From positions 6,905,401 through 6,969,400 of the forward strand of contig JASFXZ010000013.1 in the NCBI GenBank assembly GCA_032209605.1: a stretch of DNA of 64,000 nucleotides. The letters are read 5' to 3'. Made by a program: the position numbers and the translations under genes. This DNA is from Mactromeris polynyma. Lineage: Eukaryota; Mollusca; Bivalvia; Venerida; Mactridae. Shown one piece after another: positions 33,691 to 46,600 of this stretch. Every line of letters begins with the position of its first letter. Position 1 is the first letter of the stretch. A model generated the notes under the pieces. The model worked only from the letters and a program-made list of their open reading frames with translations, ran no database searches and was not told the DNA's origin.

Positions 33691-35186
33691 ATAAGTTATG
33701 CAGGCTATTTGTCTAAATAATTGTGACATCTGTATTTTACAATATTATTGGATTATTATCATAATTTTCACTTTTAATTTAAATATAAAGTTATACAATA
33801 TCATATAAAAATATATTTATTGTATTCGAATTATACTGTTTTAAATTTCACACCTTTACATAATAAAACGTCAATCTATTGTCACCCTAATGAACCACAC
33901 CAATATTTTATTTCAAGGCTCTATATAAAAAGTCACATTTCCCCTAAATTCTTCCCTATAAAACACCTATAAAGCACACTTATTGTTAATTAACAGCTTG
34001 TATAATCGCTGCTAGACCCCTAGTGTGACCATCCAGAGATCAAGTGCAATAAAACTTCGGTCATACTCGGAAGGTCTTCCGAACATTTCCGAACGTGGCA
34101 AAAAACATACTATATAATTTTAAAGTGTAAAAAGTACCATTTTCCTCTTTAAATATTTTCACAAAATAAATACCAATTGACAGAGAAATAATTATGGTTT
34201 ATGAGACCATTTGTATTTTGTTAATATCATTAACCGTTTTTAATGACATTAAGTTAATTTTAGAGTATTTTTTTTTCGCCTATATATTCTATATAGCACT
34301 GGTAACTGTTTTAAAGTTAAAAAAATACCATTTTACTTTTATTTCAAATAAAAGGTAGACTATTTGAATGAAAGGGGAATATTGAAACATTCCAAAACCG
34401 TTTGCATTTATTTGACATCTTTAACGGATAAAAAGTTATACTAATTTAAAGCTAAAATCCTTCATAGTTCTATATAGGCAATTTTGCGCAGTATCGATTA
34501 TCAGATGATGAGAATTCTTCCACATGACGGGATTTTAACAATAATGACATCGGAGATTTTTCAAATAGATCGCTACCAAATCCTGTAATTTAATTTAAAT
34601 AAGCCCACTTGCTAACTTTACAATTTGTGACATCGAGTGTTGGAATGGCAATTAAGAGTGTTATCTGTTAAATTTAACCTAAATATGCCATTTTAATCAA
34701 TTCAGCAAAGATGCTGACAGTAGTCAAAACAAAACATTGATGTGTAAACTCACATTTGTATTAATTGTTTCCCGCAATACATATCTGGGGCCATTGGGAA
34801 ACTTACGATAGGATGTCTAATTATTAGCACTGTTTTCTTGCAATTTGGATTACGAAATTTAGATAAAGGGCTCATGGTCAGAATGGAAAATGGGCACCTT
34901 TTGAAACGTGGCTTAAATATACAGTAAAAAGAGCAGCATGGTGGAAGTTCCTTGAAACATGGCGCTGCACCATGCTTAAAGGGCCTAGCAGAAGTTTGTA
35001 TAAGAATATCACAGAAAGTGACACAAATATACATGCTATGGGCGCAGAAAAACTTTTCATTAGGCGAAAAATCACAGTTCATAATTGTTACTCAAGAACA
35101 TTATTTGATTATTTTCCTATAACAAAAACTTTTTTGAAATGAAGCCATATTGCCTAGTTTTTAAGCATGGCATTTCGATTATATAT
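33691..35186. other. Intergenic, no recognisable feature
   Basis: AT-rich spacer. A minus-strand ORF near 34750-35082 shows no domain and no codon bias that I can see. Confidence 0.5.
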
Positions 35187-35573
35187 CATACCTGTCTATA
35201 GTTTGTCATGTTGTATGGACGGTCACGTCACGACATATCCATACTTAGTGGCATCTATAATACACCATACTTGTCTATAGTTTGTCAGGTTGTATGGACG
35301 GTCACGTCACGACATACCCATACTTAGTGGCAGCTATAATACACCATACCTGTATATAGTTTGTCAGGTTGTTTGGACGGTCACGTCACAACATACCCAT
35401 ACTTAGTGGCAGCTATAATACACCATACCTGTCTATAGTTTGTCAGGTTGTTTGGACGGTCACGTCACAACATACCCATACTTAGTGGCAGCTATAATAC
35501 ACCATACCTGTCCATAGTCTGTCATGTTGTATGGAAGGTAACGTCGCGACATATCCATACTTAGTTGCAGCTA
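35187..35573. repeat. ~79-bp tandem repeat x 5
   Basis: Five units: CATACCTGTCTATAGTTTGT, then TGTATGGACGGTCACGTCAC, then CCATACTTAGTGGCAGCTAT. The last unit is more diverged. No ORF across all units. Confidence 0.95.
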
Positions 35574-36968
35574 TATTTGTAACCCTTTTCAATGATTTGT
35601 TTAAAGATTTGCTTGAAATGGACGTATAAATTACACGGTCATAGGTAGATAGTCTTATATTTATTTAAACACACGAAGAAATAAAATAGAAACATGCACG
35701 TCAATGCCTTCATACAGACATACGCTAAACCACTGCATTATACTATTTGTTAATATATTTCCAGAAATTCAAAACAGATTACTCGGCGAGTACATCTGAT
35801 AAAAGCTCTTGTATCAGACTTGTGTATTTGTGTTTTTGGAAAGCATGTGTACTAAAAAATCACAATGCAGTTTTGTAGAGTACAACTGTATTGAGGCATT
35901 TTGTCATGTTTATGTCTAAGCATATGTTTCAAGAAATGACCTCCAATAGTTTTACCTTTATCGATGACAGAAAATGATCGTTAATTATCATAATCATAAT
36001 TCGAGATTTTATGGTAGATTCGAGGTTAGAGCGATACATGGACAAAAATATCAACCAACATTTAACAGTCTGTATTTTGCATATCGCACTTCAAAACTTC
36101 CTTGTATGAAAGGAGCACAACTGTGTTGGTGTCTTGTTACTCATTATTCAATTTTCAAGTTTGCATATTTTATGAAAGTTTCCTTATGACTTTGTAAAGT
36201 AGAAATAAAAAATGAATACAGGTATAATGTTGCGTCGCGTTTATGCAAACATCCTCTAGTGAACGTATTCAAATTACTGAAAAGAATCCCCCCGTCCGTT
36301 TCAGTTTGATGCACATTCTTTATAACGATTGAAAGGGGTATTTTAAAGCTTAAACCATTTTGAAATGCAATTCTATACGGAAGTAAACTGAAATGTTGCA
36401 ATTAAATAATTTTCATATGATGGGGAATACAAAGCAACTTGTTAACAAGTGCTTGCAGTAAACTAAATAAATGTTTTCCAATAGTTAATTCAAATTTTCA
36501 TATTGTGACATGAAACTGGAAAATTTGGGAACAAATCGCAATTTTCATAAAGAAGCCTTTCTCAGCCCGCTATTATTTTCATGTCTTCATTATAGTACAA
36601 GATTTATTTCAATAGTACTAAATAACATGAAATTGTATACTTAATCAACCATGTTAGTTTTTGTCGCGTCATTTATTTAAAAAAAAACCTGTACCACCTC
36701 ACGTTTTTAATTTTGTTTCGCGTCATTTAGTTCAAAGGCTTTAAAGTGACATAGCAATTTCATGTAAAATAGTGTTAAATATTTTTATAAGGTATGACAT
36801 TCATGTGAAGTTCTGCTGTTTTTGTGATGTTAGCCGGATACATTAACGGTTGTATGCCATAATATTATACTTGAGAGCTCGTTTTGACGTATATCGCCTT
36901 ACTCACGACTTCATGTTACCCAGCATTCATTGTTTCTTTAGTGGAGTGGAGTAAGACGGAAACTCGGT
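35574..36968. other. Intergenic, no recognisable feature
   Basis: AT-rich spacer with no supported gene, RNA or element. A short Y-shaped similarity (GTTTTTGTCGCGTCATTTATTT and TTTTGTTTCGCGTCATTTAG near 36657 and 36712) is a small local duplication. Confidence 0.5.
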
Positions 36969-37416
36969 TAGCTCAGTCGGTAGCTCAGTCGGTAGCTCAA
37001 CCGGTAGCTCATTCGGTAGCCCAGTCGGTAGCCCAGTCGGTAGCCCAGTCGGTAGCCCAGTCGGTAGCTCAGTTAATAGCTCAGTCGGTAGCTCAGTCGG
37101 TAGCTCAGTCGGTAGCTCACTCGGTAGCTAAGTCGGTAGCTCAGTCGGTAGCTCAGCCGGTAGCTCTGTAGGTAGCTCAGTCGGTAGCTCAGTCGGTAGC
37201 CCAGTCGGTAGCCCAGTCGGTAGCTCATCCGACAGCCCAGTCGGTAGCTCAGTCGGTAGCTCAGTCAGTAGCTCAGTCGGTATCTCAGTCGGTAGCTCAG
37301 TCGGTAGCCCAGTCGGTAGCTCAGTCGGTTTCTCAGTCAGAAGCTTAGTCGGTAGCCCAGCCGGTAGCTCAGTCGGTATGTAACCCAGTCGGTAGCTCAG
37401 TCGGTAGCTCAGTCGG
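36969..37416 (+). repeat. 12-bp minisatellite made of the tRNA box A / D-arm core, about 37 units
   Basis: The unit TAGCTCAGTCGG (variants CCAG, TCAA, TCAT) repeats about 37 times. It equals the D-stem and D-loop start of many tRNAs and matches the Pol III box A consensus TRGYNNARNNG. The last unit runs straight into TAGAGCG and a tRNA-like sequence with a box B. ORFs on both strands (S-V-A-Q and E-L-P-T repeats) are by-products. Confidence 0.93.
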
Positions 37417-37477
37417 TAGAGCGTCGTACCAGTGTTTAGGGGGTCGTTCGTGAGTTTGAACCACACATCGGACGCAC
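37398..37477 (+). mobile_element. tRNA-like sequence (SINE head) at the end of the box A array
   Basis: TAGCTCAGTCGGTAGAGCG gives a complete D arm (GCTC pairs with GAGC), followed about 35 bp later by GTGAGTTTGAACCACAC, a near-canonical T arm / box B, then TTTTT at 37478-37482. The anticodon arm is not convincing, so a tRNA-derived SINE or tRNA relic. Confidence 0.6.
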
Positions 37478-37783
37478 TTTTTGCCTTAGGTTAGTTTACT
37501 TTATACTTTATTCCCTTCCATCTATGACAATTTCTAGGAACAGTGATTGAGTGAAAGGTTTACAGTTGTTTCTGATCCTAGTCATTTCACTCCAAGGATG
37601 TTTATCCCCCAATATTATGACAATAGTATTTTAATTCATGATACATGCTTATTTGTATGTGAAGAGGGTATAACAAATGCAATTGTTCATGACTTTAACT
37701 TAACATTTCTTTACAATATTTTATTTCAAAGATAAGGTGAATAGAATTTCAAACACAATACATAATACCAAAGAATGATCCCA

Positions 37784-38530
37784 ATATCACTGTATGTAAA
37801 CTCTGTACGCAAAAAAACCGCGGCGTTTTCAAGATGGCGGACGTGAAATGATGAAAAGGTAAGTGACATTTGTTTTTGGTCAGATCTTTTTAAATATGAC
37901 GTCCTCGATTATAAAGTGTGTATGAAATAAAAACAGCTTGAAAATGTGAATTAACGGTTACTAGTCGTTTTTGATCGAACCGTAGTATCTTCATGTAATG
38001 TCTAGCTGAAGACGATATTTTCAGAAAGTTTAAAAATGAACCGAGAGACCGACAGAAAATTGGCGATTTTTGCTCTATAACGAATGCCTCTATGAATATA
38101 CTTGGGTATATCTATGAAAACGGTCAAGCCCTTCACACATGACCATTGTTTTACCGCCAACACTCGCTTAAATAGATGTTTTGAAGGTTTGAAATTTGGC
38201 GTGCTGTACGCCGCGGTGCAGTACGTAAACAAACCACTGCGAAAGACAATTCTGTACGCCGCGGTGTCAGACATCAAGCCAAAAATCTGTATGCCGCGGT
38301 GAAAAATGGAAGAAAGCACAGTCCACTTACCAAATGATGAAAGAAAACGTTACATGTAGTCTTGTTAGAATGCCTAATCGACATGATCATGTTACTGGAG
38401 TTGAATGTTTGAATTCTTACTTAAATGTTCAGCTTTTCTGAATCGTGCAAGTGTCTATTTCTTTCGTAGATTGTTTATTTAAGGTATTCATTATCTAATT
38501 TCAGATTTTTCAGTGACCATTTGATACAAA
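37784..38530 (+). repeat. Inverted-repeat pair, left arm (~750 bp)
   Basis: Highly similar to the reverse complement of 42619-43366. It contains AAGATGGCGGACGTGAAATG followed by AAAAGGTAAGTG, which looks like a short first exon with YY1-like motif and a consensus donor; the only frame from this ATG ends after a few codons. GCCGCGG repeats follow at 38211, 38259 and 38293. Confidence 0.9.
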
Positions 38531-41199
38531 TACAAAAAAATCAATTCAGTTCAGTATCAAACTTTAATGAATGACATGTTTTGTGTTCGAAAATAATAAG
38601 GTGTTAATTGATATGTCATGTTGTATATTTGGGGACAAGAGAGACTTAACACTCTGATCATAACACTTAGGCCCTGTGATTATGTTTATTAGTTTATTAA
38701 CGTCTCATCATAAAGTTTTCAAAGTTTCAAAGTATCATATATATACATGTATACAAAACATTATCAATTACATAGGATAAAATATGCCATTCTAGTAAGA
38801 ATTATAAGAGACGGGCAATACACTGCACAATAAAACATCCATATCACTATAAATAAGATAATTAGAATCATATTATCAATATTATATATATTGAAACATG
38901 TGATAAAACTACACGTGTATATAACAATAAAATTTCATCAACTGAGACACATTTGCTAATCCCTTAGTAGAAAATAGATAAATATATATAATGATAACAC
39001 TTAGGCCCTGTAATTATTAGTAATCGCGGGAACGTTTACCACTTGAGTGATCAGTTTAAAACATAAAACTGATAAGCATAAAGTTTTCTACGAATTTCAA
39101 TTGTATATTTATCAAATAAGAAGGTCGAATGTTCGAATATTCGTTCGTAAGGTTGACCGAATATTCGAATACCAAAATTGCCATTCGTTGACATTCCTAG
39201 AACAAATCCATCTGTATGTTTTTTTTTATAACTACGATTTCACCAATCTTTTTTTGCATTATTGGTATTTTTTTGTACTGATTTTTTTCATATATATACA
39301 CATATTTGGGTCTTCTTGTATTTATTATACATGTATGTATGCATTCTCTTCCTCATTTCATTCTTTTGTTCTTCGTTATAAGTAGCCATTTTAATTTTCA
39401 AAATGTGTTGACAATCTGTATTCATGTATGTTTAAAGCCAAAATTCCTTTGTTATTCTCGAGTTTCACGTGATCATGTCGACCTTGATGTATAGGACTAC
39501 TACAATTTACCATAGGTAACGAAAGATCTAAATGATTCATTTATTACACAATTTTATGAATAATTGAAAACAAAATGCACAGTATCAGAATGTCAAAAAA
39601 ATATTTGCATCGCCGTAGCAAAATGAGAAGAAAAAACCGGACACACTATGGATGGGATCTGAACTCATATTGAATTGTTAAAACTCAAAATAAGCCTCTC
39701 GGCTATTGCGCCGTCAAGTAAATGAAGTCAGACCTTAGACTTGACTTCCTTGTATTAAGAAATTGTATTGATTATTAGTTTGCGAGGTTTTGACAGATAA
39801 CTTTGAAGCCACAGTCTATACCTTGGTTTACTCACTTTCGGCACGTGGCTGTATCCCATGCAGTTTAAACTTCCTTATTTACACATCTTTTATTTTAGTA
39901 TTGTTTGCTTAAAGGCCATTTTGGTAAATCACTAGTTAAAATGAAATAAATTGCAAACTTTCCGATATTATCTACTTAGTTGCGTGCAAAGTCATTAGTT
40001 TTCTAAAGATGTGTTCATAAGATAATGCACAATGGGCGAATACTAATTATAACAATGAGGGAGTTATTGTCTACGTTAGTGAAACATTGTTACATGTGTA
40101 TGGACAATAGAATAGATGCACATGATGATACTGAATCACAAAAGTCGCGGAAGATAATCAACGCTGGCATAAACAAGTCAGTCGATTTGTTTGCTTGATA
40201 ATATTCAAACACGGTGTCATTGTTGTTTATACACAAATGTATGTATTTCGGCTTAAATTATCTGGACTAAATGTAAATACAATACAATACAACATAATTA
40301 ATGGAAATAAATGGTACGAACACTGAATAATATACTTTAAAAAAAGATTTCATTGTTCATCATCTGTGAAATGTACGCATACTTCAGTATAAATATTACT
40401 ACGATCGTATAATAATCCGTTTATGTATTTAACAGTTTTTAATTGTCGATGTGACGACTTAATTCACAACTCAAATATTGCACAGATGATGTTCTGTGGA
40501 CAAACTAATTTAGGCACTGCTCTGTTCTGTTCTATTCTCTTTATAATGCATACGGCTAACGGAAACGAGTCATGGACTTTTGATAAACAAAATCAGCACC
40601 AACGAAATAATTACAACACGTATCAATACACTCTCATTTTATGCGGTTCGAGTGAAAATAATATATATGACTCGTTCGCAATGAAATGCGTGATTTTAAG
40701 AGCGTGGTTACTATTGGAAGCAACCAACAGTACGAGTGGCGTCTCAGTATTAATATATTAATACAAACAAACGGATAAGTCATTGATTAGAACGGTACCT
40801 TATTTCTTAATAAGTATAGATATATAACAGCACAGTAAACTACATGTCAAGGAATCGATAAGAAGTTGAAGTAAACGGGAGGGGGGGGAGGGTACAGGTC
40901 GTTATTGACGTCGTTAAGACGTCAGAATGTGATTATTATATTTGACAATACAGTTTGATGTGTGCAAATTTAATTAAATTCTAACCACACCAAGACTGAT
41001 CGTCCTAATTTTTTGATCGACAGAAAAACATAACCACACGTCAACGGTGTCTTTTATTTCACCCATAAAACGACATTATGTTTCCTTATTTGTATCCTAT
41101 ATGTTTATTGTGAAAAAAAATACAAATGTATATATTGACGTATTCCTGTTTATTTACGGTTTCACTGCCCGAAATATTGTGATCCAATCCATTCAGGTT
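38531..41199. other. Spacer inside the inverted-repeat pair
   Basis: AT-rich DNA. A direct repeat AACACTTAGGCCCTGT occurs at about 38664 and 38998. The ORF at 40423-40761 has no recognisable domain. A minus-strand tRNA-like head is listed separately. Confidence 0.45.
39600..39725 (-). mobile_element. Possible tRNA-derived SINE head
   Basis: The minus strand reads GCGCAATAGCCGAGAGGCTT, about 25 bp, then ATGAGTTCAGATCCCATCC, in the order D arm then box B. A weaker relative on the minus strand is at about 29200-29300. Arms are imperfect. Confidence 0.4.
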
Positions 41200-41297
41200 G
41201 TCAGGACGGTCGAGTGGTCTAAGGCGCCAGATTCAACCTTCAATACGAGTTTTCTGGTCCACGTATGTGGGCGTGGGTTCGAAGCCCACTTCTGACA
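41200..41297 (+). tRNA. tRNA-Leu(CAA) with intron
   Basis: Acceptor stem GTCAGGA (41200-41206) pairs with TTCTGAC (41290-41296) with one G-T wobble, and A follows as discriminator. The D arm is GGTCGAGTGGTCTAAGGC, the anticodon stem CCAGA/TCTGG, and anticodon CAA is at 41234-41236. A long Leu-type variable arm and a perfect T stem GTGGG/CCCAC with loop TTCGAAG follow. An intron of about 14 nt (41238-41251) sits at the standard position after base 37, as is usual for this isotype in animals. Oddity: base 37 would be C rather than a purine, so function is likely but not certain. Confidence 0.88.
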
Positions 41298-41301
41298 CAT
41301 A

Positions 41302-41305
41302 TTTT
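41302..41305 (+). terminator. RNA polymerase III terminator (T4)
   Basis: TTTT occurs 5 bases after the tRNA end, with longer T runs at 41312 and 41327 as back-up. Confidence 0.7.
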
Positions 41306-41464
41306 ATAGATTTTTGTCTGGATGTTTTTTTTTTGTATTTTTCCTTATGTGTATGATACATTTACAATTAATTTCGATGGCTTATATACATGTATATTGT
41401 TCCCGGTATATCAATATGAACAAAACGACCACCATTTATGAAGTTCAGCATATATCTTCGGCGA

Positions 41465-41700
41465 ATCATCTTAAATACGACTGGATGGATTTCAACCAAA
41501 CTTCAGACGATTGATAAGCATCAAGTTTAGTTGTGCATCTTCGTCTCTTCGTTCCGCTCAGACAATGTTTCATTGAATTATGGCCATTTGGTGTTTTCAT
41601 ACATTTACAGTGCATGATGAACTGATTGTTTGCTCAATATTTTATTCAATCATCCTGTATCAGTATTACAATTACTGACAAACTGCCATCTGGGAGACAT
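41465..41700 (+). repeat. Fragment related to the element at 7862-8350
   Basis: It shares CTGGATGGATTTCAACCAAA, GATTGATAAGCATCAAGTTTAG, TGTGCATCTTCGT, TTATGGCCATTTGGTGTTTT and the end motif GGGAGACATATG. Confidence 0.55.
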
Positions 41701-42618
41701 ATGTTTTTGCTTAAAAAACAACCATCAGGTTTTAATAATCATGTACCATATTTTCGGTTCCTTTTCGATTAAAGGGTTACTGGGTGCGATCATGGGCTCG
41801 ATCTTTTAGTCTACTGGTAAATAAAACTGTAAACATTTTTTAGCAACAACCGGTGTTTAATTTCATTATACAAATGTATAACAATATGTGTGAAAATGAC
41901 TTTCAAAACATTTCTAACTCATGTACGAGTTCGATACATTGGTATTTATAAGCGAGATCTAAATGTAAAAAAGAATACTATAACTATGCAAATAAAATGC
42001 TACAAAATAGACATCTGAGATACATCGTTTCCAGTCAAACGCCGTTGATAAAAGTTCAATAAACTTCAAAAGTCTGACTTAAGGGCACGTCTAACATGTC
42101 GCAAAATCTTTGATTCCCAAGTTCTGTGATGCTCTCGCACTGGCAGGGGATTTCTTGCAGGCCCGAATTTGTCCATCCTTTTCCAGATTTTTAGAATGTT
42201 CACCCCTACTTCTACAGGGCTTGTCAAAGTAATTGATAACTGAAACATGATATGGAATATAAGGAAAACAGTGAGCTGCTTTTTTCACATAAGCAAAAAT
42301 CGGTAACAGTTATAGTGGTTCATAGGCAATAATATAAACAACAAGGTAAGTCTTTCGCCATATTTTCGAGCAACGGAATTTGCTGGACCCAACCAATTAC
42401 TTTAATTACAGGCGACTTCTTACTGCTTGGAAGAAAGTATTGTTTAAAAGATTATATCAACGCTTTAGGGAATGAATCGTTTTACTGCGTAACAATAAAG
42501 TATAAGACATTACTTTAAAAAGAAATTAGAAAGACATGAACGTAAAGGTTCTATTTATTAATAGATCTCTCACCTTTTTAACAGAACCTAGAGTCGTAGC
42601 ACCGAAACAGCAGATGAT

Positions 42619-43366
42619 GGATCAAATGTATCAAAAGGTCCCTGAGAAATCTGAAATTAGATAATGAATACCATAAATAAACAATCTACGAAAGAAATAA
42701 ACACTTGCACGATTCAGAAAAGCTGAACATTTAAGTAAGAATTCAAACATTCAACTCCAGTAACATGATCATGTCGATTAGGCATTCTAACAAGACTACA
42801 TGTAACGTTTTCTTTCATCATTTGGTAAGTGGACTGTGCTTTCTTCTAAAAACTCGCTAAAATAGATGTTTTGAAGGTTTGAATTTCGGCGTGCTGTACG
42901 CCGCGGTGCAGTACGTAAATAAACCACTGTACGCCGCGGCGTACAGCACGCCGAAATTCAAACCTTCAAAACATCTATTTTAGCGAGTGTTGGCGGTAAA
43001 ACAATGATCATGTGTGAAGGGCATGGCCGTTTTCATAGATATATCCAAGTAGATTAAATGAGGCATTCGTTTCAGAGCAAAAATCGCCAATTTTCTGTCG
43101 GTCGCTCGGTTCATTTTTAATCGTTCTGAAAATATCTTCTTCAGCTAGACATTACATGAAGATGCTACGGTTCGATCAAAAACGACTAGTAACCAATAAT
43201 TCCCAAATCCAAGCTCTTTAAGTTCATACACAATTTATAATCGAAGACGTAATATTTAAAAAGATCTGACCAAAAACAAATGTCACTTACCTTTTTATCA
43301 TTTCACGTCCGCCATCTTGAAAACGCCGCGGTTTTTTGGCGTACAGAGTTTCCATACAGTGAATAT
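42619..43366 (-). repeat. Inverted-repeat pair, right arm (~750 bp)
   Basis: Reverse complement of 37784-38530, including the AAGATGGCGGACG motif (minus strand near 43305-43322) and the downstream donor-like GTAAGTG. It differs by an extra local inversion-duplication at 42852-42988. The two arms face each other 4.1 kb apart, enclosing the tRNA-Leu gene. Confidence 0.9.
42852..42988. repeat. Perfect palindrome, 55-bp arms, 27-bp loop
   Basis: 42852-42906 is the exact reverse complement of 42934-42988 with no mismatch that I can find. The loop and arm tips carry GTACGCCGCGG. The other arm of the big inverted pair has only one side of this palindrome. Confidence 0.95.
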
Positions 43367-43600
43367 TCATTATCTCAAATAAGATCTCAATTGAAAATTT
43401 ACATTTGTACGACGTTACTTAACACCTGCATTGATACATGTGTGATTTGTCGTTGCCATATCTTAGGAAAATAAAAGTTTTCTATCTGAGTTACTTAAAA
43501 TTGCAGATTTAATCTTGTTATGAAAAACGTCTGTAACATGAAACCAACATGTCTGCTCATTTGACACACGGGTGATTGGAGTATGTATTTAATCGTAAAC

Positions 43601-46600
43601 ATATACACCGTTTCAATTATACCGTTAATAGAATTATCTGCCCTTCGATGACGTCATTAGAGGATAAACAATTACTAAAACGGTAAAATTCAGAGCGCGA
43701 AATGGCGACGTAACCAGTTTTTCGGCGATGGAATGAAAGATAAGGTATGTTGCAGATGTAATTTGTTTTAGGATGTATTTTGAGATATATAAAAAAACTT
43801 ATACCGAATGGATTTTGCGAAATTGCTTTACTTGGATGCTTAATATTTGTTTGTCACATATTTTTGCGACTTACTGGGAATTTTTATTTCACAAACTCGG
43901 TCCTTAATATGGACTTGGAAGTCCGTGTTTTGGTGTTAATGTGAAACCATAGGCATGTCTGAAGATGAACCATAAATATTTTTCGTCATTTCATTCATGG
44001 GCTGTCATATGAAAGAACATGGATATAGGCAAAGACCTAAAATACCACAGATGCGCTACGGCAGATATGGCACATCGATACGAGCAGACGCACTGTCTAA
44101 AACAATATATTTATGTCAAAATAAAATATGAAACTCACTGTCTGTTTGGTTATTCCTACTCACATTAATGGCGAATTTATTTTGCAAAACCTGGTTACGG
44201 TTTGAGGTTTCAGTTTTGATGTAGTTAGGTTAAAAAACTTAAACCAGTAATGATAAAGATAGGTTTGCAAAGAGATGGTTTAGTCGAATAAAAATGACCC
44301 ACATGATTTTGATTGTACAAGAACTTACTGTATCAGAAGACCATAACGATTTAGGTGACTCAGGCGCATCAAAATCCGATTCCATTTACTGCAGTTTTGA
44401 CCGCTAGCAGTATTGTGATTGCAGACAGACTGGTGCTCGATAAGAAAGTCAGAGTGGAGAACAGTATGTATCTTCTGTTTCGTTACAATGTGGACGATAT
44501 TATAGCCAGGTTCACACATTTGACCTGTTTGTTTTTGGCCTGAGGCTTTAGCCCAAGGCCATATTATCTATGCTACATTTCAGACACAATTTCCCTGAAG
44601 TACAAATTACTATAGTACCTGTACGCGTTAATAAAGTTTTTGATGGATTGTGCCATCGACCTTAATGTGGCGTGTAAGTGATTTTCTAAATATATAAAGT
44701 GATCTGGGCGGCTAGACTAACATACTTTTGTGGCGGGTTTTCACTGCGAAGATTTTGACAAATTTTCACTTTATTCTTTATGTTACAATAACATCATGGT
44801 ATAGTATCTCTGTCGGCAAAATATTATTTTAATTGTATGCTGCTGTTGCATTTTCATATGTCAAAACATAGGTTCGACCGTAGGTTGTTGGTTTACATAC
44901 ATTCACTACTCGCCATACCATTCGTTGTAGTTTAATGCGCAAAATATATATGCATCTTCATGTTTCAAGTGGTGTAACATTACAAAAGGAAAACTGTAAA
45001 TCTCCAGTTCATGAATAATTTAACAAAAAAATGATGTATTTTTTATTAAAAATAAGTTACAAAAAATGTATTTGTATTTGCGATCTGAATAACAACTAAG
45101 TTGTTACGTTTCAAATTCAAATATCTCTTTCAGGAACATGATATGCCTTATATCAATTAGTGACAAAACATCATATGTGCACACAATAATCAAAGAATTA
45201 CAATATCATTGCTTAATGTTCAAATCATACCGAACATCTGTTTAGAGGATATAATATTCCTGAAGACATATCATACTTACTCGCATTACAGTATTATGTA
45301 AAAATATTTGTTACTTTCTATACCATTCGTTGTAACTTAAACCAGTCAAACCGCACCTGGAGGTAGTTCGGTCAGTTTGATTAACCAGTTTAAGATTTGT
45401 AATAAACAAATACAGAAACTTGTTTTAGTTGAAACCCAGTTGGTTAAAACAAATGAAAGGTTTGACAAACCAGTTTTGGATTCAAACTGGTTTGGTACAA
45501 ACAAATTCGCCCTAAATATAGATTGTTTATAGTTAAGTTTAAAAGAATCTCTTCTGAAAACGGGACATAATGCTATAATCCATAAATTATTTTTAGACGT
45601 CTTTCGTGGCTGGCTGGCCATTTAGTTTCAATGTTTAAACAATTTCTGTGTTCTGGTATGAATTGATAATTGACAGTTATTAATTACTTTTCTTGTATTT
45701 TAATTAATTTGATTGGTGGATGCCTATTGTTTTGCAATTCATAAACCACGCCCTCGGCAGATTAGTTCTACTGGTCACTACTGTAATTGCCCAAGGTGTC
45801 AGCTGTAAAAACACAAGAGTCATAAAACCCTAGGTGATCTTTATTATATGTGTTAATTTATATTGCTATTTCCTGTTTGATAGAATTAGTGCCTTTGATA
45901 ATTGAAATCATTAGGTCATAACAGTCTGTGATCTCAGTTTGTAATAAACATAATGAGATTGCAACTGTCTGTCACCCAAAGATATTTATACTTCAAAGAT
46001 TTAGCCAGCTCTTCCGACATTTTTGAATGTTAATTCATGTTCAGAATTAAATTGATGCCAACACCCTCGTCTCACAGACAATAAAGACCTACTTAATTTA
46101 TATTTTGCACACGCTTGTGCTGGGGGAAAATAGACGACTTGTGTACACAAAACATGACATGCTGGCGTGATCTACATAATTTGTTTAGTTGATATCTTTA
46201 CACATTTTATGATTATGTAAGCCTTGATTGTTCTTTACAGCAGCCTTTTTAAAATATTTACTTATAGACTTCGATGAAAATATCAAAAAATGAAGCGGAA
46301 AATTACCGACTTGTTTTGAAAAGTTATGAAGCATTTATGCTCTGAAAATTTCTTTAACTGGGATTGTTTGATTACCGTTTATGGAATAACTTTTAATATT
46401 AACCACATATTGTTTGAGGATATGTCATCTTAAAAGATTGCTTTTTTACATTGGGGTAAGTTAAATATATGGTACTTGTTGTGAAAATCCGAGAAATTAT
46501 AAAAATAGGAAACTAACCGTATGTGAAAAAATTACGCCCCGCGTGTGCAGCGTTAATTCGTTACCTAGCTATGATTTTTGCTGTTAATGCAAAAACTTTA

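Noticed and set aside
35187..35573. Regularly spaced direct repeats that could suggest a CRISPR array
   Set aside because: Units are contiguous tandem copies without variable spacers, and the DNA is clearly eukaryotic.
36884..37466. ORFs of S-V-A-Q (plus) and E-L-P-T (minus) repeats
   Set aside because: They are by-products of a 12-bp array that is better explained as amplified tRNA D-arm sequence.
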